Origin: Deltaproteobacteria bacterium UBA2385
Lineage (GTDB): Bacteria; Myxococcota_A; UBA796; UBA2385
Assembly: GCA_002343455.1 (NCBI GenBank)
Contig: DDSR01000257.1
Span: 1-15,587, forward strand
DNA length: 15,587 nucleotides
Direction of reading: 5' to 3'
Shown here: in pieces, positions 7,345-15,567 of the stretch
How the letters are laid out: each line of letters opens with the position of its first letter
How positions within the stretch are numbered: the stretch's first letter is position 1
Notes under the pieces: model-generated
Databases searched by the model: none
What the model was told of the DNA's origin: nothing
The model's input: only the letters and a program-made list of their open reading frames with translations
Program-made: the position numbers and the translations under genes

Positions 7345-10300
7345 TCAGGCCCCCACGTTGTCGACCAGGACGACGGCCACCTCGCGGTCGTCCAGGCGAA
7401 CGTCCGGATCGGCAGACAGCTCCTCCAGAACCCGGTCGTGCTGGACCTGCCACTTCTTCAGCTTCGCTTCGGCCATGCGGACGGCGAAGGGCTTGCCCTC
7501 ATCGCGCATGCGACCGAGGTGCTCCTCCGCTCGACGGACCTGCTGGAGCAGCGAGGTCGACCAGCTCGCCCGCTTCCGTGCCAGGCGGCGCCGAGCCTCG
7601 GCGCGGGCGGCCTCCTCCAGCTCGGCGCGGTGACGCGCGAAGGCGATACGGGTCCGGCTGCCCACCCGCCGCACCGTGTCCGGCTCGACGACGGGAGGGG
7701 GGTCCGACTCGTCGACCTGCCCGAGCAGAGTCCGCAGGAGGTCCTCGGCGTCGTCCCCCAGGAGCGCGCCCCCACGGCCACCGACAGGCGCGGCAGCGCA
7801 CACCAGCTCGGTGTCGTTGTCGAGTCCACCGCGGGTCAGGCTCCAGATGCCGACGATCCAGGGCCCGCTGGCCAATGCGGGGAGGCGGACCCGGCACGCG
7901 AAGGCGTTGCCAGTGCGCGTGCTGCGCTGCGCCATGCCCTCGACGGCGAACTGCACGAGGGGATGACGGGCCTGCAGAAACTCGACGCGCGGGTTGCGCA
8001 TCGCGGTGTCTCCATCTGCGGTGACAGTGACCGGGCCCCGCCGCATCGCCCCGAGGAGGGTGCTGCCAGACCCCTGGTTGGTGGAGGACCAGGCATGGAA
8101 GGCCCGGCGGGCCTCGGGGGGAAGGTCCAGCTCAGCGACCCCTCGCAGCGGGTCGCCGTCCAGGCGGACCCCCGGCCAGGCCGTCTCCAGGTACCCTCTG
8201 ACAAGGTCGACGATGTCGATCGGGCCGGGCAGGCGGTTGCCGTCCACGAGCAGCTTGAGCTGATCGAGGATGGCCTGGTCCGCGGCGAGCAGCCCGTCGA
8301 CCTGCGCGACCAGGCTCTCGGCCTGCTCCTTCTTGCGTACGGCGGCGTTGGCTGTGTCGTCCACCCGGCGCAGCATCTCCGCCTCGGTCAACGATCCACG
8401 CAAGTACTCGATGATCAGGTCCTGGACCTCCTGGGCCCCCAGGATCTCCTCGATCTCGCCGATGGACGCTTCGAACAGGTGGATGCGGTCGTACAGTCGA
8501 TACAAGATGCGATCCTCGACCGTACCTTTGCAGACCAGGTTGATGATCACGATCCGCTCGGACATCTGGCCGATCCGGTCGACCCGCCCGATCCGCTGCT
8601 CCACGACCATCGGGTTCCACGGCAGATCGTAGTTCACGACGACGCTGGCCGCCTGGAGGTCGAGGCCCTCCCCGCCCACCTCCGACGAGACGAGCAGGGG
8701 GCAGTCGGGCTCGGTGAGGAAGCGGGTGATGCGCTCCTCCCGGTCGAAGAGGGGAACCCCGCCGTCCACCCGCTCGTGGTGGATCCCCCGCGATCGGAGT
8801 TGATCCGACAGGTAGCTGAGCGTGCGCTTGAAGAAGGAGAACAGCACGACCTTGCGGCGTGGCCGCCGGGCCCGGTCGTCGTCTGCCCACAGGGCGTGCA
8901 GCGCTTCGAACAGCTTGTCCCGCTTGGAGTCGCCCCACCGCCTCACGTCATAGGCCAGCGCCTGCTGGAGCAGCGTGCCTTGGAACGGGACATCCTCGTC
9001 CCAGGCACCCTCGTCGGCGAAGTCGGCGTCCACTTCGTCGACGGCATCCAGCTTCCCGTTCGCCTCCAGGCGGGCGCGCATGTACTCAATCGCCGCCGGG
9101 ATGCACGAGGCGGTGTAGCGATAGGCCGTCAGGGCGGCCATGCGCTGGCCCCAGCCCCCATCGCCGTACAGTAGACGGGTGAATTCCTCCACTGCCCGGT
9201 ACACCCCCCACTCCGGCTCCGTCAGCTCCACGTGGACCGTTTGAGCCGTCCGCAGGGGCCGCTCCTCCATGACCTCGACCTTCCGCGTGCGGGTGATGGT
9301 GTGGCCCGTCAAGCTCAGGTCCCCGATGGCCGCCTGGAGCCGGACCCGGCTGGTCCGCGTCGGCTCGGCGCCCTGGAGCTCCGCCAGCAGCTCTCCCACT
9401 GCGGGCCCCAGCTCCCGATGGTGCAGGAGGGGTTCCAGGGCCTGGGCGGCGTCCTCGAACCGGCCCAGGCCCGCGAAGGCGGTGGCGCGCACCACGGGTC
9501 GATTCGCCTCGATGAAGGCCGGGAAGTCCTGCGCACTTCCGAAGGCGCCGGGCTCCAGAAGGTCGAGCAGCGCGTGCAGGTTGTCCAGGCCCGTCTGCAG
9601 CGGGGTGGCGGACAGGAAGAGCTTGGCCTGGGCGCTGTCACACAGGGCTCGCGCGAGCTGGTGGTGCAGCGTCTCCCGGTTGCGCACCCGGTGGGCTTCG
9701 TCGAGGATCACCAGATCCAGCGGAGGCGAGACCTCCCGCAGGCCGTCGATCACGTCTCGCCGCCGCAGGCTCTCGTAGCTGCACACCCACTGGAAGGGGT
9801 CGGGGTCCCGGCCGCTGCGCACCACGCTCAAGGTCCGGAGCACCTCCTTGGCCCCGGCGATCTCGAAACGCTCGTCGAAGCGATGAGCCATCTCGTCGCG
9901 CCACTTGGTCCGCAGGCGCGCGGGCACGACGATGAGCACGTTGTCCACCGTATGCCGCAGCTTCCACTCCCGGTGGATGTACCCGGCCTCGATGGTCTTC
10001 CCCAGACCCACCTCGTCGGCGATCAACAGCGAGTGGGTGGGGTTCTCCAGGAACTTGACCAGGGGCTTGAACTGGAAGGGGAACAGCCGGGCCCTGGCGG
10101 TGCCGAAGGAGGCGCCCACCGGGCCGGGAGGCACGCGCAGGCGCTCGTAGGTGAGCAGGGTGCGCAGCGACCGCGCCGAGCCAGCCACGCCCGCGGCGAG
10201 GTCCTCCCAGGGGTCGTGGCTGCCGCCCGCACCCTCCAGGCGGGAGGCCTCCAGCGAGGTGATCCGGGTTCCGAAGCGGACCTTGACGAACCACTCGTCG

Positions 10301-10398
10301 AGCTGGTCGTCGTAGTCCAGCGACAGGACGGTGCCGGGCTCCGCCGGGTTGCGGCGGTCGCGCACCGGGTCGCCGGCCGAGAAGGGCGGACGGGTCAT
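7345..10398 (-). CDS. SNF2-type DNA helicase/translocase (DrmD/RapA-like)
   Basis: The 1017-residue protein carries all the main superfamily 2 SNF2 motifs. Walker A is ADEVGLGKT (127-135), motif II is ILDEAHR (231-237) and motif III is SATPLQTG (263-270). The C-terminal RecA lobe has VVLFSFFKRTL (517-527), SSEVGGEGLDLQ (571-582) and the arginine finger box QRIGRVDRIGQ (601-611). An N-terminal small beta domain (about 5-50, GDPVRD...GTVLSLDYD) resembles the Tudor-like front of RapA-type proteins. Residues ~920-995 look like a coiled coil. Such enzymes translocate on duplex DNA using ATP and act in restriction systems such as DISARM (DrmD) as well as in transcription recycling; the neighbours favour defence. 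The start is supported by GAGGAG six bases upstream. The gap to the DUF1016 gene is 33 bases. Confidence 0.93.
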   Translation of the reverse strand: MTRPPFSAGDPVRDRRNPAEPGTVLSLDYDDQLDEWFVKVRFGTRITSLEASRLEGAGGSHDPWEDLAAGVAGSARSLRTLLTYERLRVPPGPVGASFGTARARLFPFQFKPLVKFLENPTHSLLIADEVGLGKTIEAGYIHREWKLRHTVDNVLIVVPARLRTKWRDEMAHRFDERFEIAGAKEVLRTLSVVRSGRDPDPFQWVCSYESLRRRDVIDGLREVSPPLDLVILDEAHRVRNRETLHHQLARALCDSAQAKLFLSATPLQTGLDNLHALLDLLEPGAFGSAQDFPAFIEANRPVVRATAFAGLGRFEDAAQALEPLLHHRELGPAVGELLAELQGAEPTRTSRVRLQAAIGDLSLTGHTITRTRKVEVMEERPLRTAQTVHVELTEPEWGVYRAVEEFTRLLYGDGGWGQRMAALTAYRYTASCIPAAIEYMRARLEANGKLDAVDEVDADFADEGAWDEDVPFQGTLLQQALAYDVRRWGDSKRDKLFEALHALWADDDRARRPRRKVVLFSFFKRTLSYLSDQLRSRGIHHERVDGGVPLFDREERITRFLTEPDCPLLVSSEVGGEGLDLQAASVVVNYDLPWNPMVVEQRIGRVDRIGQMSERIVIINLVCKGTVEDRILYRLYDRIHLFEASIGEIEEILGAQEVQDLIIEYLRGSLTEAEMLRRVDDTANAAVRKKEQAESLVAQVDGLLAADQAILDQLKLLVDGNRLPGPIDIVDLVRGYLETAWPGVRLDGDPLRGVAELDLPPEARRAFHAWSSTNQGSGSTLLGAMRRGPVTVTADGDTAMRNPRVEFLQARHPLVQFAVEGMAQRSTRTGNAFACRVRLPALASGPWIVGIWSLTRGGLDNDTELVCAAAPVGGRGGALLGDDAEDLLRTLLGQVDESDPPPVVEPDTVRRVGSRTRIAFARHRAELEEAARAEARRRLARKRASWSTSLLQQVRRAEEHLGRMRDEGKPFAVRMAEAKLKKWQVQHDRVLEELSADPDVRLDDREVAVVLVDNVGA

Positions 10399-10431
10399 GC
10401 GGGACTCCTCGTCGCGTCCGGGCTCGTCGCA

Positions 10432-11568
10432 TCAGCTCTTCTCCGCATCGGCCTCTCCCGGTGGCGGCAGCCGCTCCACCGCCTCGCGCTCCCGGCGGAT
10501 CTCAGCGGCCAGCGCTTCTTCGCTGGGGAGGTGGAGCATGTACCTCGACGCGAAGACCTGGCGGGCCCGCTCGCCGAGCGTGTAGCGGACCGCCGCGTCG
10601 TTCTTGTCCGTACACAGGATGAGGCCCACGGGCGGATTCTCCCCCTCCCGGGTCTCCTCGGCCTCGTAGTAGCCGGTGTAGAGGAGCATCTGGCCGACAT
10701 CCTGCTGGGTGAGGCGCCCGACCTTGAGATCGACCAGCAGGAAGCACCGCAGGGTCCGATGATAGAAGACCAGGTCGATCCAGAAGTGGTCCCCGTCGAT
10801 GGTGATGCGCTTCTGCCGGGCCACGAAGAACAGGTCCCCGCCCAGCTCCAGCAGAAACTGCTGCAAGCGGTCGATCAGCGCCTGCTCCAGGTCCGCCTCG
10901 CGCCACCGGGCCGCTTCGGGCAGCCCCACGAACTCGAGCACGTAGGGGTCCTTGAGCAGGTCAGCCGGCTGCGCAACGATGTGTCCCTCCCGCGCCAGCG
11001 CCAGCACCCCCTCCCGGTCGCGCGATCGCGCCAGGCGTTCGAAGAGCAGGGACGCCACCTGCCGCTCCAGCTCGCGCACCGACCAGCGGGCCCGGGCACA
11101 CTCCACCTCGTAGAAGCTCCGCGCGTCGAGGGCGGGGACCCGCATCAGGACGCAGTAGTGCGACCAGGTGAGGCTGGGGTCCAAGGGTCGCGCCGGCGCG
11201 GGCAACGATCCGCTAGACGGCGTCTGGCCGATCGGGGCGCCGACGCTCCCGGCCGAGGTGGCGCTGGGCAGGCGGTCGCGGAAGGCCAGGTAGAACTGGC
11301 GCATGAGCTTCAGGTTGGCCACGGAGAAGCCCCGCTCGTGCCTGGCCCCAAGCTCGGTGGCAAGCTGCTGGATCAGAAAGCTGCCGTATTCCGCACGCTC
11401 CGCGCCCCGTTGCTCCTCCTCGACGATCTCGCGCCCGACCTCCCAGTAGGCCGAGACCATCGCGGTGTTGACCGCCTGGATCGCCTGGGCGCGAGCCGAG
11501 CCGAGGATGGTCTGGATGCGTCCCAGGCAGTCGGAGAGAGAGTGGTCCACGGGATCAGAGGGCGTCAT
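10432..11568 (-). CDS. DUF1016 (YhcG-type) PD-(D/E)XK nuclease
   Basis: The 378-residue protein matches the DUF1016 family layout. The N-terminal helical domain (about 10-180) has AYWEVGREIVEEEQRG, YGSFLIQQLATEL and GFSVANLKLMRQFY. The C-terminal nuclease fold (about 210-350) has FWIDLVFYH (D265), then LLVDLKVGRLTQQDVGQM (D280-x-K282 with a downstream Gln). D265 and D280-x-K282 fit the catalytic D...(D/E)xK set, so the active site appears intact. Residues ~105-130 form a Pro/Ser/Ala-rich insert. Family members cut DNA and often sit in restriction or defence islands. The ATG overlaps the stop of the preceding chimeric frame (ATGA), and GGAG five bases upstream lies inside that frame's last codons, so translation is coupled. 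The longer in-frame extension upstream, which reads through the chimera in another frame, is rejected. Confidence 0.92.
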   Translation of the reverse strand: MTPSDPVDHSLSDCLGRIQTILGSARAQAIQAVNTAMVSAYWEVGREIVEEEQRGAERAEYGSFLIQQLATELGARHERGFSVANLKLMRQFYLAFRDRLPSATSAGSVGAPIGQTPSSGSLPAPARPLDPSLTWSHYCVLMRVPALDARSFYEVECARARWSVRELERQVASLLFERLARSRDREGVLALAREGHIVAQPADLLKDPYVLEFVGLPEAARWREADLEQALIDRLQQFLLELGGDLFFVARQKRITIDGDHFWIDLVFYHRTLRCFLLVDLKVGRLTQQDVGQMLLYTGYYEAEETREGENPPVGLILCTDKNDAAVRYTLGERARQVFASRYMLHLPSEEALAAEIRREREAVERLPPPGEADAEKS

Positions 11569-11588
11569 GCCGGCTCCGGCGCCCAGGC
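11565..11588 (-). repeat. 24-base direct repeat, copy 1
   Basis: These 24 bases are identical to 15564-15587. They encode AWAPEPA and a stop, contain GGAG (11574-11577) and overlap the next ATG as ATGA. Here the downstream gene is the DUF1016 nuclease. The true repeat may be longer, since the other copy is cut by the window edge. Confidence 0.9.
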
Positions 11589-11936
11589 GGGGCGGGTGCT
11601 GGGGTCGTGGGCGACGGCCGGGTCGGCGGGGGGCGGATCGAGGGGGGTGAGGTAGGGCTGGCCGGTGCGGTAGACGGGAGCGAGGATGGGGAGCTGCTGG
11701 AGGTAGGAGCAGGTGAGATTGGTGTCGCCGGCGGCCACCCGCGGGGTCAGGGAGGAGATGCCAGTGCGCTGATCGGTGCTTCGGCAGATGTCGTACCAGC
11801 CGAGCCGCCCGCCCGCGGAGTTGGCGAATGCCACGCAGTCCTTGGCCAGCTCGGGCCAGTCCGACCTGGCGCCCAGCACGATCTGGAGCGACTTGCGGTC
11901 GACATGCTGGCCCTCGTCGGCGGGGTGCGCGTTCAC
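11565..11936 (-). pseudogene. Chimeric frame: AlbA_2 start joined to DNA methyltransferase C-terminal pieces
   Basis: The frame opens with GTG at 11936, overlapping the DUF262 stop (GTGA), and codes for 123 residues. Residues 1-45, with DRKSLQIVLGARSDWPELAK and then DCVAFANSAGGRL, look like the first third of an AlbA_2/Schlafen-type domain. From residue 46 the sequence changes to GWYDICRSTDQRTGISSLTP, the motif style of the C-terminal target-recognition region of Eco57I-like N6-adenine methyltransferases. At about residue 72 it jumps again to NLTCSYLQQLPILAPVYR, normally dozens of residues further on in those enzymes. It ends STRPAWAPEPA. The pieces stay in frame, but neither domain is complete, so I read it as a remnant of two genes joined by deletions. 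It could still be translated as a small protein. Its last 24 bases recur at the right edge. Confidence 0.6.
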
Positions 11937-14212
11937 GACCAGTGGTCCTGCTGGTAGTCGACCATGTCGCTCCCGATGAGCTGGCGGGTGCTGTTGCCCG
12001 TCCGCACCCAGAAGTCTGACAGGTCGCGCCCATCCCCCGTTCGCGCGAAGACCGGGCGAGCGCTGGCCGCGACGGCGACACGGCACACGTCCTTGCCCTC
12101 GATGGCGTCGAAGGAGACCCGCACGAGCGTGCCGGCGGTGCCGCTCAGGTTGGACTCGAAGAGCTGGGTCAGGAACAGCTCAAAGCCGTCCCGATTGCCC
12201 TTCGACCCCAGGCTCGCGTAGTCGGCTTCGAGCCCGATCACGGTGCTGTCGTCGCCCACTCCGATGAGGAGCGTGCCGCCTTCGGCGTTCATGAAGCCCG
12301 CGACCGTCTTCACGATGACCTGCTCCATCTTCTTGTCCAGCATCCCGGCGCGTACATTCCAACGGGCCGTTGCCTTGAACTCGACCTGGAGCGACTCGCC
12401 CTGGGCGACCAGGTCGGCGGTGGTCTGGGCCGGCCGCTCGCCCTCCGTCGCCGACCCACCCGCTCCGAGCGTTGCGAAGCCGGCTCGGACCACATCCGCG
12501 ATCTTCCTCCGCCGCTTCTCCAGGAAGGTGTCGTAGTCGAGCTGTTCCCAACCCAAGGGCAGGGCGTGCCAGTACACCTGCCGCTGGAGCCTCTCGGGAG
12601 AGAGCCGCGCAGCGTAGTCCAGCCAGTACTCGGCTGGCGCCTTCCGCCCGATGGCACCGTTGTCGGGCCACTCGACGAAGGCCATGTTGGCGATCTGGTT
12701 GCGACGGGTCGGGTCCTGGATTCCCAGGTCCTCCAGATGCTTCTGGGGGAAGAGGTGGTGGCTCTCGATGTTCCGGACAGCAGCGATGGCCGGGTCCAAC
12801 CGGGAGGACACCTTGGCGGTGGAGAACAGGACCTCGGCATCGAGCAGGTTCAGCGCGGCCCAGTAGGCCAGCCGGGCCGGCGACTTTGCACCGGATGAGG
12901 CCAGGCGATTGGGCAAGGAGATGGACCAGTAGTCGCTAGTGAACACGGTGTCGATCTGCCGCTCCAGGGCATCGCAGAAGGCATCCGCGTCCCCTGGTGG
13001 CAAGCTGCGCAGCCGGTTCACGTCCGCCTCGAAGGCGCTCTCCGGGGAGCTGGTGTAGCGGCCGGTCGTGTGCGCCATGAAGAACCACCGGGCCACCGTG
13101 GCTCGAAGCCGCAGGCGCTCGACGCCGAAGTCCCGGTGGCCAATCAGGTACAGGGCGTAGGTGTAGACGATGGCCGTCTCGGACGTGATCATCCGTGCGC
13201 TGCGAAAGCCCGCCCGGTGCAGGGCGTGCAGGAACTCGTGCCAGTTGGTGAGGTCCAGCGCATAGTCCTGCGCGGCATCGAGGCGCGCGAACTGCTCCGC
13301 CCGCCGCTCCGGGCTGAACTGCCCGGTCTCGAGGTCCTTGCCGCGGAGCAGGGAGTAGACGTGCTCCAGCCGCCCCCGCCGCAGGGCCAGGCCCACGGCG
13401 ACACGCAGGAGCTGGTCCGGCGCGGGCTCGAAGAAGTGGTTGTAGGGCGATGCGCCCGAGCGGGAGGGAGCCTTGGCCGCGCGGCTGAACGCCTCCAGCT
13501 TCTTCCTGCCCGTCTCTTCGAACACGGACATCAGGGTGAGGATGAAGTCCGCCTGGTTGAGCTTGACCCCCTCGGAGTTGATGCGGACGAAGATCTCCGC
13601 GACGCGCTCTTCCTCCAGGCCGGCATCCAGTTCGACCGCCTTGAAGGGGTAGTGCTCCAGGTTCTTCACCCGGTAGATGGCATCCTCCAGTGACCGCTCC
13701 TCGTCGCGCGGCAGGCGCTCTCCCCGCTGGGCGCTGATCCCGTCCAGGTAGCGCTCCCGCACCTCCCGAACATCTTTCCAGATTTCCGTGATATCTGGAA
13801 TAAAGGCAGGGTTCTTCTCGATCGTGGCGTCGGTGACCGCGAAGCGCTGCTCGCCCGGGTGGAAGGCGATGCGGATGCGCGCCTGCGTGTAGTCCTTGCG
13901 CAGGACCGGGGTGCCGGTGATCACCGCATACAAGGAGGTGAGGCGCTGCTGGCCGTCGACGATGAGCAGGCGGGGCGGCGCTTCCTTGCGGTCCTGGCCG
14001 ATCGGGCGCGCGGCCACCTCGGCGCCGGTGGCCCAGAGCAACAGCGAGCCCACCGGGAAGCCCTTGTACATCGAGTCGAGCAGGTCCCGGACCTTGGCCG
14101 CCTTCCAGACGAAGGGCCGCTGGATCTCGGGCAGGGCCACCTCGCCGCGGCGGATGCTCTCGACCAGGCCGAGCAGGGTGAAGGTCGTGTCACGGTAGAG
14201 GGTGATGGGCAT
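11933..14212 (-). CDS. DUF262 / HNH / AlbA_2 fusion protein
   Basis: The 759-residue protein joins three modules. First comes a DUF262 domain (about 1-240), with LPEIQRPFVWKAAKVRDLLD (28-47), the nucleotide-pocket motif LIVDGQQRLTSLY (83-95) and FVRINSEGVKLNQADF (208-223). Next is a DUF1524-like HNH region with NIESHHLFPQKHLEDLG (481-497) and RRNQIANMAFVEWPDN (503-518), giving His and Asn residues in the order expected for the nuclease. Last is an AlbA_2 domain (about 605-720), with ESLQVEFKATARWNV, MNAEGGTLLIGVGDD and IGLEADY. DUF262 plus DUF1524 is the GmrSD plan, a nucleotide-dependent enzyme that attacks modified DNA; the HNH part here differs from classical GmrD. The extra AlbA_2 tail is less usual. 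It follows the PLD gene by 29 bases without a clear ribosome-binding site and overlaps the chimeric frame. Confidence 0.9.
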   Translation of the reverse strand: MPITLYRDTTFTLLGLVESIRRGEVALPEIQRPFVWKAAKVRDLLDSMYKGFPVGSLLLWATGAEVAARPIGQDRKEAPPRLLIVDGQQRLTSLYAVITGTPVLRKDYTQARIRIAFHPGEQRFAVTDATIEKNPAFIPDITEIWKDVREVRERYLDGISAQRGERLPRDEERSLEDAIYRVKNLEHYPFKAVELDAGLEEERVAEIFVRINSEGVKLNQADFILTLMSVFEETGRKKLEAFSRAAKAPSRSGASPYNHFFEPAPDQLLRVAVGLALRRGRLEHVYSLLRGKDLETGQFSPERRAEQFARLDAAQDYALDLTNWHEFLHALHRAGFRSARMITSETAIVYTYALYLIGHRDFGVERLRLRATVARWFFMAHTTGRYTSSPESAFEADVNRLRSLPPGDADAFCDALERQIDTVFTSDYWSISLPNRLASSGAKSPARLAYWAALNLLDAEVLFSTAKVSSRLDPAIAAVRNIESHHLFPQKHLEDLGIQDPTRRNQIANMAFVEWPDNGAIGRKAPAEYWLDYAARLSPERLQRQVYWHALPLGWEQLDYDTFLEKRRRKIADVVRAGFATLGAGGSATEGERPAQTTADLVAQGESLQVEFKATARWNVRAGMLDKKMEQVIVKTVAGFMNAEGGTLLIGVGDDSTVIGLEADYASLGSKGNRDGFELFLTQLFESNLSGTAGTLVRVSFDAIEGKDVCRVAVAASARPVFARTGDGRDLSDFWVRTGNSTRQLIGSDMVDYQQDHWS

Positions 14213-14241
14213 GGGCGGCTCGCAGCAAGGGGGGAGAATGA

Positions 14242-15567
14242 TCAGGTGTCAGCGTCGAGGACATGGGTCGAAGCATAGAAGTAGGGGGTGAACCAGCGCG
14301 GAGGCTTCTCGGGTGCCCGGAACTCCACCGACTCACCGTCGCGACGCCGATGGTGAACGTCTTCCAGCATCGGCGCGCGACCCGGTGCGTCCAGATCAGG
14401 TACGACGACCACCGCTCGGGTCTGGAAACCCGTGGGGACCTTCTCGACCACCTTGTCGCCCCGGCGCGAGGCCTTGCTCAGCCAGGTGCCTGAGCGCGAG
14501 GCGCGGGGGAGCCGCTCGAAGGTCTCGAACTCGGGCTTGACTCGCAACCGGGGCCCGCCGGGCCCCCAGTGGTAGATGGAGCCCTCACCGGGGCCCCTGC
14601 GGGCGAGGGAGGCTACGAACTGGAGACCCTCGTCGCGCACGAGGGGGATGGCCTGTGCCGCCACCATCACCGGCTTCTGCAGATCGCGGGAGTCGACACG
14701 AGCTGTGATGGGGCGCGACCCGACCTTGCCGTCCGCGCCCTGGTTGACCATGGTCACGGTCCCTTCGAAGAGGACGGGTCGCGCCCGTTGGCGGCGACCG
14801 GCGTCGAACAGCTCCCCAGGTCCGTACAGGTGCAATCGGAAGGGGCGCCCCAGGACCAGCTCCCTCTGGAGCTTCTCCAGGTCGACGTCCAGGTACAATC
14901 GCACCTCCTGAAGGTCCAGGAGATCCGGAGTGTCAGCCTCCGCATGCAGGACCAGCGTCGACAGCGGTCGGTAGACGTCGATGCCCTGTTCGCCACCTGC
15001 CACGGTCCAGGTGTAGTGCTTCTGCAACTGCTGGTAGAAGGCGAGGTTCGCGGGGTCGTAGGGCACACAGCCCCGGTCGCCCCGGCAGGCGCGAATGTGC
15101 GCACGTGCCTGCTTCGCAAACGGATCGTCCGAGGCGCAGTCGACCCGGACCGAGGCCTCACGGTTCCATCCATCCAGCGCCAAGCAGGTCCAGTTGTGGC
15201 TGCCGACGAGGATCGTGCTTTGGCCGCCGGCCCGCCGGACAGCGACGACCTTGGAGTGAAAATGGCCGCGATCAGATCGTTCCTGCGGCAGCTCCCGCCC
15301 GAGGTGGATCCAGAGCACTCCCGGCCAGTCCTTCGCGAACCCAGCTAGGGCCTCGAGATCGGTCGGCGAGCGCACGCTGACCACTGCCCTGACGGCGGGG
15401 TGCTTGGGTGAAGGGGCAAGCTTCGTGCAGAACCGCCGTAGCTCGGCCACCCCCCGCGGCGTGCAGTAGGCGACCGCGACGCGCAGCTCCTCAGCGTCGG
15501 CCAGCACCTCGTCGAGGTTGGTGGCGAGGGGACGAACGGCGTCGGCGTCGTGGAATGCGACCTTCAT
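14242..15567 (-). CDS. Phospholipase-D-type (HKD) putative nuclease
   Basis: In this 441-residue protein the N-terminal ~150 residues form a PLD-like fold. ELRVAVAYCTPRGVAELRRF (27-46) is followed by RGHFHSKVVAV (100-110; H104 and K106 of the HxK pair), TILVGSHNWTCLALDGWNRE (118-137) with the GSxN segment, and an acidic residue in NREASV. One HKD motif is seen, so an active enzyme would need two chains, as in small PLD nucleases. Residues ~150-441 are not recognised; the region is rich in strand-like segments (LYLDVDLEKLQRELVLGRPF) and may bind DNA or a partner. No signal peptide is present, arguing for a cytoplasmic, DNA-directed role. The ATG overlaps the upstream stop (ATGA), and GGAG at 15573-15576 is its likely ribosome-binding site. 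DISARM DrmC is also a PLD protein, but equivalence is not shown. Confidence 0.85.
   Translation of the reverse strand: MKVAFHDADAVRPLATNLDEVLADAEELRVAVAYCTPRGVAELRRFCTKLAPSPKHPAVRAVVSVRSPTDLEALAGFAKDWPGVLWIHLGRELPQERSDRGHFHSKVVAVRRAGGQSTILVGSHNWTCLALDGWNREASVRVDCASDDPFAKQARAHIRACRGDRGCVPYDPANLAFYQQLQKHYTWTVAGGEQGIDVYRPLSTLVLHAEADTPDLLDLQEVRLYLDVDLEKLQRELVLGRPFRLHLYGPGELFDAGRRQRARPVLFEGTVTMVNQGADGKVGSRPITARVDSRDLQKPVMVAAQAIPLVRDEGLQFVASLARRGPGEGSIYHWGPGGPRLRVKPEFETFERLPRASRSGTWLSKASRRGDKVVEKVPTGFQTRAVVVVPDLDAPGRAPMLEDVHHRRRDGESVEFRAPEKPPRWFTPYFYASTHVLDADT

Noticed and set aside
9232..11655. Plus-strand open frame of 807 codons opposite the helicase and DUF1016 genes
   Set aside because: The opposite strand carries full SNF2 and PD-(D/E)XK motifs. 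This frame has none and is rich in Gly, Gln, Arg and His.
10432..12081. Longer DUF1016 gene with an N-terminal extension to 12081
   Set aside because: The extension is low-complexity Arg/Pro-rich sequence overlapping two other genes in a different frame. The ATG at 11568 has GGAG upstream and an ATGA overlap.
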